Assembly: GCF_017894365.1 (NCBI RefSeq)
Contig: NZ_CP059467.1
Span: 1,116,001-1,180,000, forward strand
Origin: Aromatoleum bremense
Lineage (GTDB): Bacteria > Pseudomonadota > Gammaproteobacteria > Burkholderiales > Rhodocyclaceae
Length of the DNA: 64,000 bases
Direction: 5' to 3'
In this document: piece by piece, positions 8,292 to 16,781 of the stretch
Numbering within the stretch: the stretch's first letter is position 1
Layout of the letters: every line of letters begins with the position of its first letter
The notes under the pieces: model-generated
Told to the model about the DNA's origin: nothing
Seen by the model: only the letters and a program-made list of their open reading frames with translations
Database searches by the model: none
Made by a program: the position numbers and the translations under genes

Positions 8292-10763
8292 TCACGCTTC
8301 CAGGGTTTCGAATTGCGCGCGCAGCGCCGGTGCCGCATCGGCCGCGTAGCGCTCGGCCCACGGGTCCTTGTAGTCCTGCACCGCGTACAGCAGGCGCTCG
8401 TACAGGGCCTTCCGGTTCGCCGCGTCCTCAACGACGCGCTTCTTGACGTGCTCGAGGCCGACGCGGTGCACGTAATGCACAGTGCGTTCGAGGTAGTAGC
8501 CTTCCTCGCGGTAGAGCTGCAGGAACGCTGCGGAATACTCGAGCACTTCCTCGCGCGTCGCGACCTTGCACAGGAACTGCGCGACTTCGGTCTTGATGCC
8601 GCCGTTGCCCGCGACGTACAGCTCCCAGCCGGAATCGACGCCGATCACGCCGACGTCCTTGATGCCGGATTCGGCGCAGTTGCGCGGGCAGCCGGACACC
8701 GCGAGCTTGACCTTGTGCGGGCTCCACATGCCGAACAGCATGCGCTCGAGATCGACGCCCATCGCCATCGAGCGCTGCGTGCCGAAGCGGCAGTGCTCGG
8801 CGCCGACGCACGTCTTCACGGTGCGGATGCTCTTGCCGTAGGCGTGGCCGGTCGGCATGCCGAGGTCCTTCCACACTTTCGGCAGGTCGTCCTTCCTGAT
8901 GCCGAGCAGGTCGATGCGCTGGCCGCCGGTGACTTTCACCGTCGGCACGTTGTACTTCTCGGCGACGTCGGCAATGCGGCGCAGCTCGGCCGGCGTCGTC
9001 AGCCCGCCGAGCATCTGCGGCACGACCGAGTACGTGCCGTCCTTCTGGATGTTCGCGTGCGCGCGCTCGTTGATGAAGCGGCTCTGCGGATCGTCCTTCG
9101 CCTCGTGCGGCCAGGTCGAGATCAGGTAGTAGTTCAGCGCCGGGCGGCAGGTCGCGCAGCCGTTCGGCGTTTTCCACGCCATCATGTCCATCGCGTCGGG
9201 GATCGTCAGCAGCTTGTGGTCGCGGATGGCCTTCCTGACGTCGCCGTGCGACAGCTCCGTGCAACCGCACACCGCTTTGTCGTGCGCGCTGACCGCCTGG
9301 TAGGCCCCGCCGATCGTCGAGGCGAGGATCTGCTCGACAAGCCCGGTGCACGAGCCGCAACTGGAGGCCGCCTTCGTGTGCTTCTTGACGTCGTCGAGCG
9401 TGAACAGGCCTTTCTCCTGGATCGCCTTGACGATCGTGCCCTTGCACACGCCGTTGCAGCCGCACACTTCGGCGCTATCGGGCATCGCAACCGCCTTGTG
9501 CTCGCCCTTGTGGCCCGCGTCGCCGAGGTGGTTCTGGCCGAACATCAGGTGGTCGCGGATCGCGCCGATGTCCTGGCCGTCCTTCATCAGCTGGAAGTAC
9601 CACGCACCATCCGCGGTGTCGCCGTACAGCACCGAGCCGACAATGCGGTTGTTCCTGAGGATGATGCGCTTGTAGACACCGCCCTGCCTGTCGTGCAGCA
9701 CGATCTCCTCGGTGTCGGCACCACCGGAAAAATCGCCGGCCGAGAACACATCGATGCCGGTCACCTTGAGCTTTGTCGAGGTCACCGAGCCCTCGTAGCG
9801 GCCGATGCCGAAGTTCGCGAGGTGGTTCGCACACACCTTGCCCTGCTCGAACAGCGGCGCCACCAGCCCGTAGGCGATGCCGCGATGCGCGACGCATTCG
9901 CCGACCGCGTAGACGCGCGGATCGGTGATCGTCTGCATCGTGTCGGAGACGACGATGCCGCGCACGCGGCCTTCGCCGCAGTACAGGCCCGCGGACTCGG
10001 CGAGCGCGTAGTTCGGGCGGATGCCCGCGGCGACGACGACGAGGTCGGCCGGGATCTCGCCGCCGTCCCTGAAGCGTACCGCGGCCACGCGGCCGCTGTT
10101 GCCGTCGTCATCTTCACCCTCGACGAGCGCGTCGGTCTGCTTTGACAGCAGGAACTTCATGCCCTTCGCTTCGAGCGAGGCCTGCAGCATGTCCGCGGCG
10201 GCGCGGTCGAGCTGGCGCTCCATGATCCAGTCCGCCAGATGCACGACGGTCACGTCCATGCCGCGCAACATCAGGCCATTCGCGGCCTCGAGGCCGAGGA
10301 GGCCCGCGCCGATGACGACCGCGTGCCGGTAGCGGGCGGCCGCGTCGATCATCGCCTCGGTGTCGGCGATGTCGCGGTACGCGAGGACGCCCGCCAGGTC
10401 CTTGCCGGGGATCGGCGGAATGAACGGCGTCGAGCCGGTGGCGATGAGCAGGCGGTCGTACTCGGCGGAGATCGAATCGGAAGCGACGACACGCCGACGC
10501 ACACGGTCGATCTTCGTGACCAGCTTGCCGGCGTGGAGCGTAATGCCGTTGTCGCGGTACCAGTCGAGATCGTTGAGCATGATCTCCGGCAGCGTCATCT
10601 CGCCGGCGAGTACCGGCGACAGCAGGATGCGGTTGTAATTGCCATGCGGCTCGGCGCCGAACACGGTGATGTCATAGAGGTCGGGTGCGTGCTTGAGCAG
10701 TTCCTCGAGCGTGCGCACGCCGGCCATGCCGTTGCCGATCATCACGAGTTTCATTTTCTTCAT
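8292..10763 (-). CDS. nirB: nitrite reductase (NADH) large subunit
   Basis: Large subunit (823 residues) of the assimilatory nitrite reductase. In order: an FAD/NAD(P)-binding oxidoreductase module (GNGMAGVRTLEELL at the N-terminus, VVIGAGLLGLEAANGL near residue 150), two BFD-like [2Fe-2S] segments (CGCNGVCKG and CGSCTG; CGCTELS and CATCRP) between about 430 and 550, then the sulfite/nitrite reductase ferredoxin-like half and the siroheme/[4Fe-4S] domain with CVGAEHC and SGCPRNCAESG. All four cysteines for the cluster-siroheme site are present. It follows the truncated methyltransferase gene by 23 bp and precedes nirD by 8 bp. Confidence 0.97.
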   Translation of the reverse strand: MKKMKLVMIGNGMAGVRTLEELLKHAPDLYDITVFGAEPHGNYNRILLSPVLAGEMTLPEIMLNDLDWYRDNGITLHAGKLVTKIDRVRRRVVASDSISAEYDRLLIATGSTPFIPPIPGKDLAGVLAYRDIADTEAMIDAAARYRHAVVIGAGLLGLEAANGLMLRGMDVTVVHLADWIMERQLDRAAADMLQASLEAKGMKFLLSKQTDALVEGEDDDGNSGRVAAVRFRDGGEIPADLVVVAAGIRPNYALAESAGLYCGEGRVRGIVVSDTMQTITDPRVYAVGECVAHRGIAYGLVAPLFEQGKVCANHLANFGIGRYEGSVTSTKLKVTGIDVFSAGDFSGGADTEEIVLHDRQGGVYKRIILRNNRIVGSVLYGDTADGAWYFQLMKDGQDIGAIRDHLMFGQNHLGDAGHKGEHKAVAMPDSAEVCGCNGVCKGTIVKAIQEKGLFTLDDVKKHTKAASSCGSCTGLVEQILASTIGGAYQAVSAHDKAVCGCTELSHGDVRKAIRDHKLLTIPDAMDMMAWKTPNGCATCRPALNYYLISTWPHEAKDDPQSRFINERAHANIQKDGTYSVVPQMLGGLTTPAELRRIADVAEKYNVPTVKVTGGQRIDLLGIRKDDLPKVWKDLGMPTGHAYGKSIRTVKTCVGAEHCRFGTQRSMAMGVDLERMLFGMWSPHKVKLAVSGCPRNCAESGIKDVGVIGVDSGWELYVAGNGGIKTEVAQFLCKVATREEVLEYSAAFLQLYREEGYYLERTVHYVHRVGLEHVKKRVVEDAANRKALYERLLYAVQDYKDPWAERYAADAAPALRAQFETLEA

Positions 10764-10786
10764 GCCATATCTCCTTGCGAATTCAT

Positions 10787-11182
10787 TCAGGCTGCCCGGC
10801 GTGCCGGGATGCCGGCGAGCGCGGCGACGTCACCGATAACGACGATCGCGGGCGAAGCAAAGCCTTCCGCGGCGACGCGCGCCGGCAGTTCGGCGAGCGT
10901 CGCCGCGAGGTGCCCTTGCATGTCGGTCGGGCCGGAGGTGATTGCCGCCGCAGGGGTATCCGGCGGCAGGCCCGCGGCGATAAGCCGCGCGACGATGTTC
11001 AGCAGCCGCGCGAGCCCCAGGTGGATCACGAGGGTCGTGCCGCTTTTCGCGAGCGCCAGCACGTCGGCGCCGACCAGCCCGTCAGCGAGCGCCTCGTCGG
11101 CCTCCCCGAGCGCGCGGGCGGCACGCAACGTCAGCAGATCCACTGCGCCCGGTCCGGCTCCGACGATCAACACGTTGGCCAT
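10787..11182 (-). CDS. uroporphyrinogen-III C-methyltransferase remnant with large internal deletion
   Basis: First gene of the nitrate operon, in the position where a CobA/NirE-type SUMT supplies siroheme to NirB. Only 131 residues remain instead of about 250. The N-terminus (MANVLIVGAGPGAVDLLTLRAARALGEAD) and C-terminal part (SGTTLVIHLGLARLLNIVARL through SPAIVVIGDVAALAG) are clearly SUMT, but everything between residue ~45 and the SGTTLV strand is missing, including GGDPFVFGRG and the active-site segments. The frame is kept across the junction at ADVLALA-KSG, whose two flanks both have an ALA-type sequence in complete family members. It should be inactive as a methyltransferase, so siroheme must come from a complete enzyme elsewhere. 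Confidence 0.8.
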   Translation of the reverse strand: MANVLIVGAGPGAVDLLTLRAARALGEADEALADGLVGADVLALAKSGTTLVIHLGLARLLNIVARLIAAGLPPDTPAAAITSGPTDMQGHLAATLAELPARVAAEGFASPAIVVIGDVAALAGIPARRAA

Positions 11183-11192
11183 GATCGAACTC

Positions 11193-11250
11193 CAAAAACG
11201 AAAAAAGGAAGCCGCACCAAATGCCCCCGGAAGCTCCCCTTCGGGAGAAG
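11193..11250 (-). promoter_or_regulatory. possible attenuator in the nitrate-operon leader
   Basis: In the predicted leader RNA a CTCCC/GGGAG hairpin (11234-11247) is followed by a second weak pairing region and two T-tracts (six T at 11206-11201, five at 11198-11194) just before the first start codon. Such a terminator-like leader is where NasT/NasR-type antitermination acts in nitrate operons of other proteobacteria. The second stem is imperfect, so this is tentative. Confidence 0.3.
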
Positions 11251-11329
11251 CGACGCACGCCGTGGTCCGCATGCATTGCGTCAGGCGCTGCACCGGAGCC
11301 TCATTGCCCCGACCTGTATTTCAGTTATC

Positions 11330-11344
11330 GCAAGACCGGTGCCA
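11330..11344 (-). promoter_or_regulatory. sigma-54 promoter of the nitrate-assimilation operon
   Basis: The reverse strand reads TGGCACCGGTCTTGC, an exact match to the -24/-12 consensus TGGCAC-N5-TTGC of RpoN promoters. Transcription should start near 11318, giving a leader of roughly 136 nt before the first gene. Regulation by nitrogen status through NtrC is inferred from the upstream sites. Confidence 0.8.
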
Positions 11345-11432
11345 GCTTCGTTTAAATACACCAACACATTGTTTTAAATGTAATTTTCAGACAAACAGCA
11401 ATCGAAAGAGGCGATTACCGGCTCACATCGGG

Positions 11433-11479
11433 GTCACCAATCCGGTGCATCGTTCGGCATGCTGCACCACAACATTGCG
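11433..11479 (-). promoter_or_regulatory. two NtrC-like enhancer sites
   Basis: On the reverse strand TGCACCGGATTGGTGAC (11449-11433) matches the NtrC consensus TGCACC-N5-GGTGCA in nearly all conserved positions. A second, weaker site, CGCAATGTTGTGGTGCA, lies at 11479-11463 with one perfect half. Their centres are 30 bp apart, three helical turns, and about 123 and 153 bp upstream of the predicted start, the usual layout of NtrC enhancers. Confidence 0.6.
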
Positions 11480-11513
11480 CGAGGCACCGACAGGCGCGCT
11501 CCTCATGCATGCA

Positions 11514-12114
11514 TCAGCGCCGGCTTTCCGGTTCGACGCCGGCGCGGCGCACGGCGATGCTCTCCACCTTGCGCTGCTTCTCGTGCAGGAAACTCAGCAC
11601 TTCGTGCCGGTAGTGGTTGTAGCGGGCGTCGTCGGCGAGCGCGACCGTCAGCCGCAGCCCTTCGCCCAGGCGCAGGCCGAGACTATAGAGGGGTGGAGAA
11701 AAAGACGCGGTAACTGAGTACCTGCGTGGCCAGAAAAATCCGCTCGGTCTCCTCGACCGTGACGATGTCCGGCAGGCGCTGTGACCGCGGCGGCTTGATC
11801 AGACCCGGCGCCACCCAGGGCTTCTTCAGCACGTGCTCGTGATAAAACTTGAGACCATACAGATCGAGCTTGACCGAACTCCACGAGTGCGTCTCGCGCA
11901 GGTCGGTGAAGTAATCCATCAGGTCGGCCTCGGTCAGATCGTCGGTTCGATGATCAAAGTAGTCTCCAACCCGGCGGATGGCGCGCGAATACGCCTCGAT
12001 CGTCTTCGGCTGCAAGCCCTTGAGCTTCAGGCGCTTCTGGTGCAGCGCGTAGTTCTTGTCGAAGATCGTAGCTGCGACAGCGAACATGTCTTCCATCTTG
12101 CGGCAACCTCGCAT
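11514..12114 (-). pseudogene. truncated, frameshifted tyrosine recombinase
   Basis: The frame from 12114 to 11690 encodes the N-terminal SAM-like core-binding domain of a phage-integrase family recombinase (LKGLQPKTIEAYSRAIRRVGDYF, VLKKPWVAPGLIKPPRSQRLPDIVT) up to the start of the catalytic domain. It then stops at FFSTPL. One extra C in a C-run explains this: the next frame continues LYSLGLRLGEGLRL, the expected first catalytic block. That frame soon diverges into sequence I do not recognise and ends at 11514, so the R-H-R-Y catalytic half is missing. It resembles recombinases carried with IS91-type elements more than integron integrases. Non-functional. Confidence 0.75.
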
Positions 12115-12204
12115 TCGTCATGAATATCCCTCGACTGAGGGGCGAGGCGGCATCTTGACTTCAACACGACTGCAGCACCGGGGTTTCCTCCGCGTAGCGG
12201 CTTC

Positions 12205-12260
12205 GTCCAACCCGGCGCTGCAGCCGACGGCTACGCCGCGGCTGAGCTTTCACGTTGGCA
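12205..12260 (+). repeat. attC recombination site (left)
   Basis: This 56-bp site starts with R'' GTCCAAC (RYYYAAC) and ends with GTTGGCA, an imperfect R' (GTTRRRY). The inner arms pair as GCT[G]CAGCCG with CGGCTGAGC, leaving one unpaired G, the extrahelical base typical of attC sites. It ends 15 bp before the start codon of the RcsF-like gene, as expected for the attC of the preceding cassette. Confidence 0.75.
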
Positions 12261-12275
12261 CCAGGAGAGCGAAAG

Positions 12276-12665
12276 ATGCGTATTCGACATGAGACTCCAT
12301 TGTTTGTCATGCTTCTGACGCTCGTAATCTCAACTGGGTGCGCTACCAATCCTGATGTTGGAACCCTTACGAGCGATCAACGTGCCGGGGTTGCCTCGAT
12401 GGAGGTTGTGCGTGGCGCGACTACACGGTCGCATACCATTCTCGGTGCCGTTAAGGGGATTTCGTGCCATCGCAATGCTTATCAACGCCAACAACTCACC
12501 GAGGCCGAGGCAATTGAAGGAGTGAAGCTACGAGCCGCTTCACTTGATGCTGATGCAGTCGTCAACGTAGTCTGTCAAGACAACTCCGGCATGGACTGGG
12601 TAAACAATTGCTGGTCGTCGATTGTTTGTGTCGGTGACGCCGTTCGATACAAGGACAGACGGTGA
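12276..12665 (+). CDS. RcsF-like lipoprotein on an integron cassette
   Basis: Predicted exported lipoprotein of 129 residues. The start at 12276 has AGGAG upstream; a type II signal peptide (PLFVMLLTLVISTGC) ends at a lipobox cysteine. The C-terminal half resembles the RcsF fold: VKGISCHRN, a helix (LTEAEAIEGVKLRAASLDADAVVNVVC) and a Cys-rich end (NNCWSSIVCVGDAVRY), consistent with the disulfide-bonded domain of RcsF. In enterobacteria RcsF is the outer-membrane stress sensor for the Rcs phosphorelay; there is no evidence that this homologue does the same. It overlaps the next gene by four bases (GTGA), so the two are probably translated together. Confidence 0.75.
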   Translation: MRIRHETPLFVMLLTLVISTGCATNPDVGTLTSDQRAGVASMEVVRGATTRSHTILGAVKGISCHRNAYQRQQLTEAEAIEGVKLRAASLDADAVVNVVCQDNSGMDWVNNCWSSIVCVGDAVRYKDRR

Positions 12666-13033
12666 TTTCTATTGAGGCACTCTCCGAAATGGTCGCCTCG
12701 TGGGCCAAGTCACAGCCTATTGTCGAGAAGGCGTACCTGTTTGGAAGTCGTGCCAAGGGCAACGCCAAATGCGACAGCGATCTCGATGTCGCCATTGAAC
12801 TCACCCCACGGCGGGGTGACTCCGGCCCTCTTGCCACTTGGATTGCCGAAGCGGCCCACCTTCGCACGTCAATTTCGTCGCACATTCCACTCACAGTCGA
12901 CCTGCAGTGGCACGGGGACGCCATTGATACGCCGGTTGTTCACGCAGGGCTCGCCGGCGGAAGCCGCCTCGTTTACGAGCGGTCAGCCCAACCAGACGCT
13001 GCACGGGACGCTCCGCAAGCGTCGCGCCCCTGA
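12662..13033 (+). CDS. minimal nucleotidyltransferase (MNT) domain protein
   Basis: A 123-residue protein with the polymerase-beta-like nucleotidyltransferase signature GSRAKGNAKCDSDLDVAIEL near residues 28-47 (GSxA and DxD metal-binding acids) and a third acidic strand (PLTVDLQW). MNT proteins are often antitoxins paired with HEPN toxins, but no HEPN gene is adjacent; here the partner is a lipoprotein. It starts with GTG inside the stop of the lipoprotein gene. Its last ~16 codons are read from the attC site, as is common for cassette genes, so the tail is probably not functional. Adenylyl- or nucleotidyl-transfer activity is inferred from the motif. Confidence 0.8.
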   Translation: MISIEALSEMVASWAKSQPIVEKAYLFGSRAKGNAKCDSDLDVAIELTPRRGDSGPLATWIAEAAHLRTSISSHIPLTVDLQWHGDAIDTPVVHAGLAGGSRLVYERSAQPDAARDAPQASRP

Positions 13034-13048
13034 GCGATTACGTTAGAC
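12986..13048 (+). repeat. attC recombination site (right)
   Basis: This 63-bp site has perfect core sites: R'' GCCCAAC and R' GTTAGAC. The arms pair as CGCT[G]CA with TGAGCG around an extrahelical G, and the tip is a perfect GACGCT/AGCGTC hairpin with loop CCGCA. Orientation matches a cassette whose genes read rightward. Confidence 0.8.
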
Positions 13049-13063
13049 CTTGGACCAAGCATC

Positions 13064-13177
13064 ATGAGAGTCCGGAAAGAAGTCCGAAGGACCAAGATCT
13101 CCACCACAGGCGTTTTGCTGGAACTGCGCTTTGTACATCAATCACTCGTGCGCGCAACACCCTCAAGATCGCGGTGA
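13064..13177 (+). CDS. short ORF of a truncated following cassette
   Basis: A 37-codon ORF starts 16 bp after the right attC, the distance typical for cassette genes. The product is basic (MRVRKEVRRTKISTTG...) with no recognised domain. The cassette lacks its own attC and abuts the 3' end of rlmB, so it looks truncated. It may be non-coding. Confidence 0.2.
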   Translation: MRVRKEVRRTKISTTGVLLELRFVHQSLVRATPSRSR

Positions 13178-13205
13178 TTGGCAGCGCGTTGTTGACAAAG
13201 GGGGG

Positions 13206-14114
13206 TTAGTGTCCGCGCTGGCGCCGCGCCTCGAACAGGCAGATGCCGCTCGCGACCGAGACGTTCAGGCTCTCGACGGTGCCGAGCATCGGGATGCGCG
13301 CCAGTTCGTCGCAGGTCTCGCGCGTGAGCCGGCGCAGGCCGTCGCCTTCGGCGCCGAGAACCCACGCGACCGGCCCTTTCTGGTCGACTTCGTACACCGA
13401 TTTATCCGCTTCGCCGGCCGCACCGACGACCCAGATGCCCGCTTCTTGCATTTCGCGCAGCGCGCGGGCGAGATTCGTCACGGTGACGTACGGCACGCTG
13501 TCCGCCGCGCCGCTGGCGACCTTGATCGCGGTCGCGTTGAGGCCGACCGCGCGGTCCTTCGGCGCCACGACCGCGTGCGCGCCGGCGGCGTCCGCGACGC
13601 GCAAGCAGGCGCCGAGGTTATGCGGGTCCTGCACGCCATCGAGCACCAGGATCAGCGCATTTTCCTCCAGCACTTCAAGGACGTCGGCGAGTTTCAGCTC
13701 GCGGCTGCGCGCATCGACGCGGGCGACGACCCCCTGGTGGCGGCGTGTGCCGACCATGCCGTCAAGACGCTCCGCCTCAGCCTGGATCAGGCGCACGTTC
13801 TGCGACTCGGCGAGCCGGACGACGTCTTTCGCACGCGCATCGGTGCGCTGTGCGGATAGATAAAGCTCGAACACCGCCTCCGGGTCGCGTCTCAGCTTGC
13901 CGAGCACGGCATGGAAACCGTAGATCAGCCGCGACTCTCCCCGGCCTTCACGGGCCGCAGGCGCCTCGGGAGCGTCTCCCGCGTCGGACTCCTCGTGAGT
14001 TCGTGTCGGGCCCCGGCTGTTCGCGGCGGGGCCGGCGTCGCGCTGATGCGCCGGGCGCCTGCCAGCTGCCGTCGTGTGGATCGGGCGTTGATTGCTTGAG
14101 GGCTTGTTAGCCAC
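13206..14114 (-). CDS. rlmB: 23S rRNA 2'-O-methyltransferase (SpoU family)
   Basis: TrmH/SpoU-family enzyme methylating G2251 of 23S rRNA in relatives. The family core begins at [14 protein letters not shown] near residue 55 (SpoU substrate-binding domain), with the knotted SAM-binding motifs [29 protein letters not shown] and [19 protein letters not shown] at the C-terminus. From GTG 14114 the protein has 302 residues, about 50 more than usual, with a basic, low-complexity N-terminal extension. No in-frame ATG exists nearer the core, and the GTG overlaps the rnr stop by 8 bp, suggesting translational coupling. Confidence 0.93.
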   Translation of the reverse strand: MANKPSSNQRPIHTTAAGRRPAHQRDAGPAANSRGPTRTHEESDAGDAPEAPAAREGRGESRLIYGFHAVLGKLRRDPEAVFELYLSAQRTDARAKDVVRLAESQNVRLIQAEAERLDGMVGTRRHQGVVARVDARSRELKLADVLEVLEENALILVLDGVQDPHNLGACLRVADAAGAHAVVAPKDRAVGLNATAIKVASGAADSVPYVTVTNLARALREMQEAGIWVVGAAGEADKSVYEVDQKGPVAWVLGAEGDGLRRLTRETCDELARIPMLGTVESLNVSVASGICLFEARRQRGH

Positions 14115-16653
14115 GGGCTGTGCCTTTCTTTTTGCCTGTTGCGGGTTTATCGGTGGCCGGTTCGCCGGCCGTTTTCGCCTTGCGGGGCTTCTTCGCGCCC
14201 CCCTCTTGCGGCGATGCCGCCTGCTGATCAGCCGTGACCGCGCCAGGAGGCTGGAACAGCGCGGCGACCTGCTTGCGTCCGCGTCCACCCCGGGCGGCAA
14301 CGGGCGCATCGACGACCACGGTAGCGACCTCATCGACTTGGACGACCTCGGCCACCTCACCGGCCTCGAGCATCTCGGCCCGCTTGCGCTCCTTGCCGGT
14401 TTTGCCGACCCGTTCGGTCGGCCGTTGCGGCCCTTCGATCAGGCGGAAATCGATCTTTGTCGTCTCCAGATCGACACGCACCAGTTGCACGCGTACGCGG
14501 CCGGAGAGCCGGTAACGCGCCCCGGTGCGCTCGCCGGCCAGTTCGTGGCGCGTTTCGTCATAGTGGAAATAGTCGCTACCCAGATCCGAGATATGCACCA
14601 GCCCCTCGATGAAAATGTCGTCGAGGGCGACGAAGAGGCCGAAGGGTACCACCGCCGATACGCTGCCGGAAAATTCCTCGCCGACCTTGTCCCGCATGTA
14701 ATAGCACTTCAGCCATGCGACGACGTCGCGCGTCGCCTCGTCGGCGCGCCGCTCGGTCGCCGAGCAGTGCAGGCCGATCTGGTCCCAGTCGCCGGCCTCG
14801 TACGTCCGGCTCTCGAGCGCGGCCTTGATCGAGCGATGCACGAGCAGGTCCGGGTAGCGCCGGATCGGCGACGTGAAGTGCGTGTAGGCCTCGTACGCGA
14901 GGCCGAAGTGGCCGACGTTGTCCGGGCTATACACTGCCTGGCGCAGCGAACGCAACATCACCGTCTGCAGCAGCTGCGCGTCCGGGCGCTCCTTGACCTT
15001 CTCGAGCAGCTTGCCGTAATCGCCCGCCTTCGGCTCATCGCCGCCGCCCAGGCCGAGGCCGAACTCGGCAAGGAAGTTGCGCAGCTTCTCGAGCTTCTCA
15101 GGCGTCGGCCCCTCGTGCACCCGGTACAGCGCCGGATGTTCGCGAGTCTGCAGGAATTCCGACGCGCAGACGTTCGCCGCCAGCATGCATTCCTCGATCA
15201 GGCGGTGCGCGTCGTTGCGCACTTCCGGCACGATGCGCTCGATCTTCCCGGTATCGTCGAAGATCATCCGCGTCTCGGTCGTCTCGAAGTCGATCGCGCC
15301 GCGCTTCGCCCGTGCCTTGAGCAGCACGCGGAACAGCTTGTCGAGGTTCTCGAGGTGCGGCAGCAGCGAGCCGGCCGCATCGCGCGCGCGAGGATCCTGC
15401 TCATACAGCGCGGTGGCGACCTGGTTGTAGGTAAGCCGCGCGTGCGAGAACATCACTGCCGGGTAGAAGCGGTATGCCTTGATCGCGCCGGTCGGCGAGA
15501 TGCTCATGTCGCACACCATGCACAGGCGCTCGACCTGCGGATTCAGCGAGCACAGGCCATTGCTGAGCTTTTCCGGCAGCATCGGGATCACGCGGCGCGG
15601 GAAATACACCGAGTTGCCGCGGTCCTGGGCGTCCCCGTCGAGACCGCTGCCGGTCTGCACATAGTGCGACACGTCGGCGATCGCGACGATGAGCCGGAAG
15701 CCCCGGCCCTGGCGCTCGCAATACACCGCATCGTCGAAGTCCTTCGCCGTCTCGCCGTCGATCGTCACCAGAGGCAGGTTCGTGATGTCCTCGCGACCGG
15801 TCCAGTCCTTCTTGCGCACCTTGAGCGGCAGCTTGCGTGTCTCGGCCTTTGCTTCGGGCGAAAACTCGTACGGCAGTTCGTGCTTGCGCAGCGCGATCTC
15901 GATTTCCATGCCGGGATCGGCATAGTTGCCGAGCACCTCGACAATCTTGCCGATCGGCTGCGCGAACTTCGTCGGCTGTACGACCAGCTCGACGGTCACG
16001 ACCTGGCCCGGCACCGCCTTCTTGCCCCCCGGGGCGAGCAGGATGTCCTGGGCGAGACGGCGGTTTTCCGGCACGACCACCTGGACGCCGTGCGCATCGA
16101 GCACGCGCCCGACGACGCGGGTGTTCGCGCGTTCGAGCACTTCGACAATCTTCCCTTCGGGCCGGCCTCGCCGGTCGACACCGGTGACACGGGCGATCAC
16201 ACGGTCGCCGTGCAGCACCTCGCGCATTTCCTTCGGCCCGAGAAAGACATCAGGCTGCCCGTCGTCACGGATCAGGAAGCCGAAGCCGTCGGCATGCCCC
16301 GCGACGCGGCCGCGGATCAGGTCCGCCTTGTCCGGCAGCAGGAAGGCATCGCGCCGGTTGCGGATCACCTGGCCATCGCGCTCCATCGCGCGCAGACGGC
16401 GCTCGAACAGCGGCGCTTCGTCGGCGGTGACGTCCAGCGCACTGCACAGCTCCGCGAAACTCATCGGCACGCCCTGTTCGGCGAGCGTCTGCTCGACATA
16501 TTCGCGGCTCGGCAGCGGATTCTCGTACTCCGCCGACTCGCGCTCGAAGAACGGATCGGCGCGCCGAATATTACTCGGCGAGTGGCTCCCGGCAGGGGCG
16601 GCAGGACTCTTCGTTTTCGGTCTGGAATTTTTTGGTCTTGTAGTCATTGACAT
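14107..16653 (-). CDS. rnr: ribonuclease R
   Basis: Processive 3'-5' exoribonuclease (848 residues) that degrades structured RNA. An N-terminal winged-helix region (residues ~50-110) is followed by cold-shock/OB domains, the RNB catalytic domain with the acidic motif [15 protein letters not shown] near residue 300, an S1 domain near 650-740 ([32 protein letters not shown]) and a Lys/Ala-rich tail. The first ATG (16653) lies inside the divergent tRNA-Leu promoter, and a second ATG two codons later (16647) has GAGAA in front of it and could be the true start. It forms an operon with rlmB. Confidence 0.96.
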   Translation of the reverse strand: MSMTTRPKNSRPKTKSPAAPAGSHSPSNIRRADPFFERESAEYENPLPSREYVEQTLAEQGVPMSFAELCSALDVTADEAPLFERRLRAMERDGQVIRNRRDAFLLPDKADLIRGRVAGHADGFGFLIRDDGQPDVFLGPKEMREVLHGDRVIARVTGVDRRGRPEGKIVEVLERANTRVVGRVLDAHGVQVVVPENRRLAQDILLAPGGKKAVPGQVVTVELVVQPTKFAQPIGKIVEVLGNYADPGMEIEIALRKHELPYEFSPEAKAETRKLPLKVRKKDWTGREDITNLPLVTIDGETAKDFDDAVYCERQGRGFRLIVAIADVSHYVQTGSGLDGDAQDRGNSVYFPRRVIPMLPEKLSNGLCSLNPQVERLCMVCDMSISPTGAIKAYRFYPAVMFSHARLTYNQVATALYEQDPRARDAAGSLLPHLENLDKLFRVLLKARAKRGAIDFETTETRMIFDDTGKIERIVPEVRNDAHRLIEECMLAANVCASEFLQTREHPALYRVHEGPTPEKLEKLRNFLAEFGLGLGGGDEPKAGDYGKLLEKVKERPDAQLLQTVMLRSLRQAVYSPDNVGHFGLAYEAYTHFTSPIRRYPDLLVHRSIKAALESRTYEAGDWDQIGLHCSATERRADEATRDVVAWLKCYYMRDKVGEEFSGSVSAVVPFGLFVALDDIFIEGLVHISDLGSDYFHYDETRHELAGERTGARYRLSGRVRVQLVRVDLETTKIDFRLIEGPQRPTERVGKTGKERKRAEMLEAGEVAEVVQVDEVATVVVDAPVAARGGRGRKQVAALFQPPGAVTADQQAASPQEGGAKKPRKAKTAGEPATDKPATGKKKGTARG

Positions 16654-16674
16654 TCTCTAATTGATGCTTATAAT
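16647..16674 (+). promoter_or_regulatory. sigma-70 promoter of the first tRNA-Leu
   Basis: Perfect hexamers TTGACA (16647-16652) and TATAAT (16669-16674) with 16-bp spacing, 11 bp before the tRNA. The -35 box overlaps the divergent rnr start codon. Confidence 0.85.
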
Positions 16675-16685
16675 GCGCGGCTCTT

Positions 16686-16770
<85 letters not shown>

Positions 16771-16781
16771 GTTCTGCAGGA

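Larger units (their letters stand above)
12255..13042 (+). mobile_element. integron gene cassette without visible integrase
   Basis: The 788-bp unit runs from the G/TT crossover point of the left attC to that of the right attC. It holds two forward genes with little non-coding DNA, the standard cassette layout with attC at the 3' end. The DNA is less GC-rich than its neighbours. No intI gene or attI is visible, so it is a small attC cluster lacking an integrase (CALIN-like), flanked by a recombinase remnant on the left and rlmB on the right. Confidence 0.7.

Noticed and set aside
11514..12114. Recombinase remnant as an integron integrase for the nearby attC sites
   Set aside because: The visible N-terminal part resembles IS91-associated recombinases, and the region with the IntI-specific insert is missing, so IntI identity cannot be supported.
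13150..13195. Possible third attC
   Set aside because: GCGCAAC and GTTGTTG do not match RYYYAAC/GTTRRRY and no extrahelical-base stem forms.
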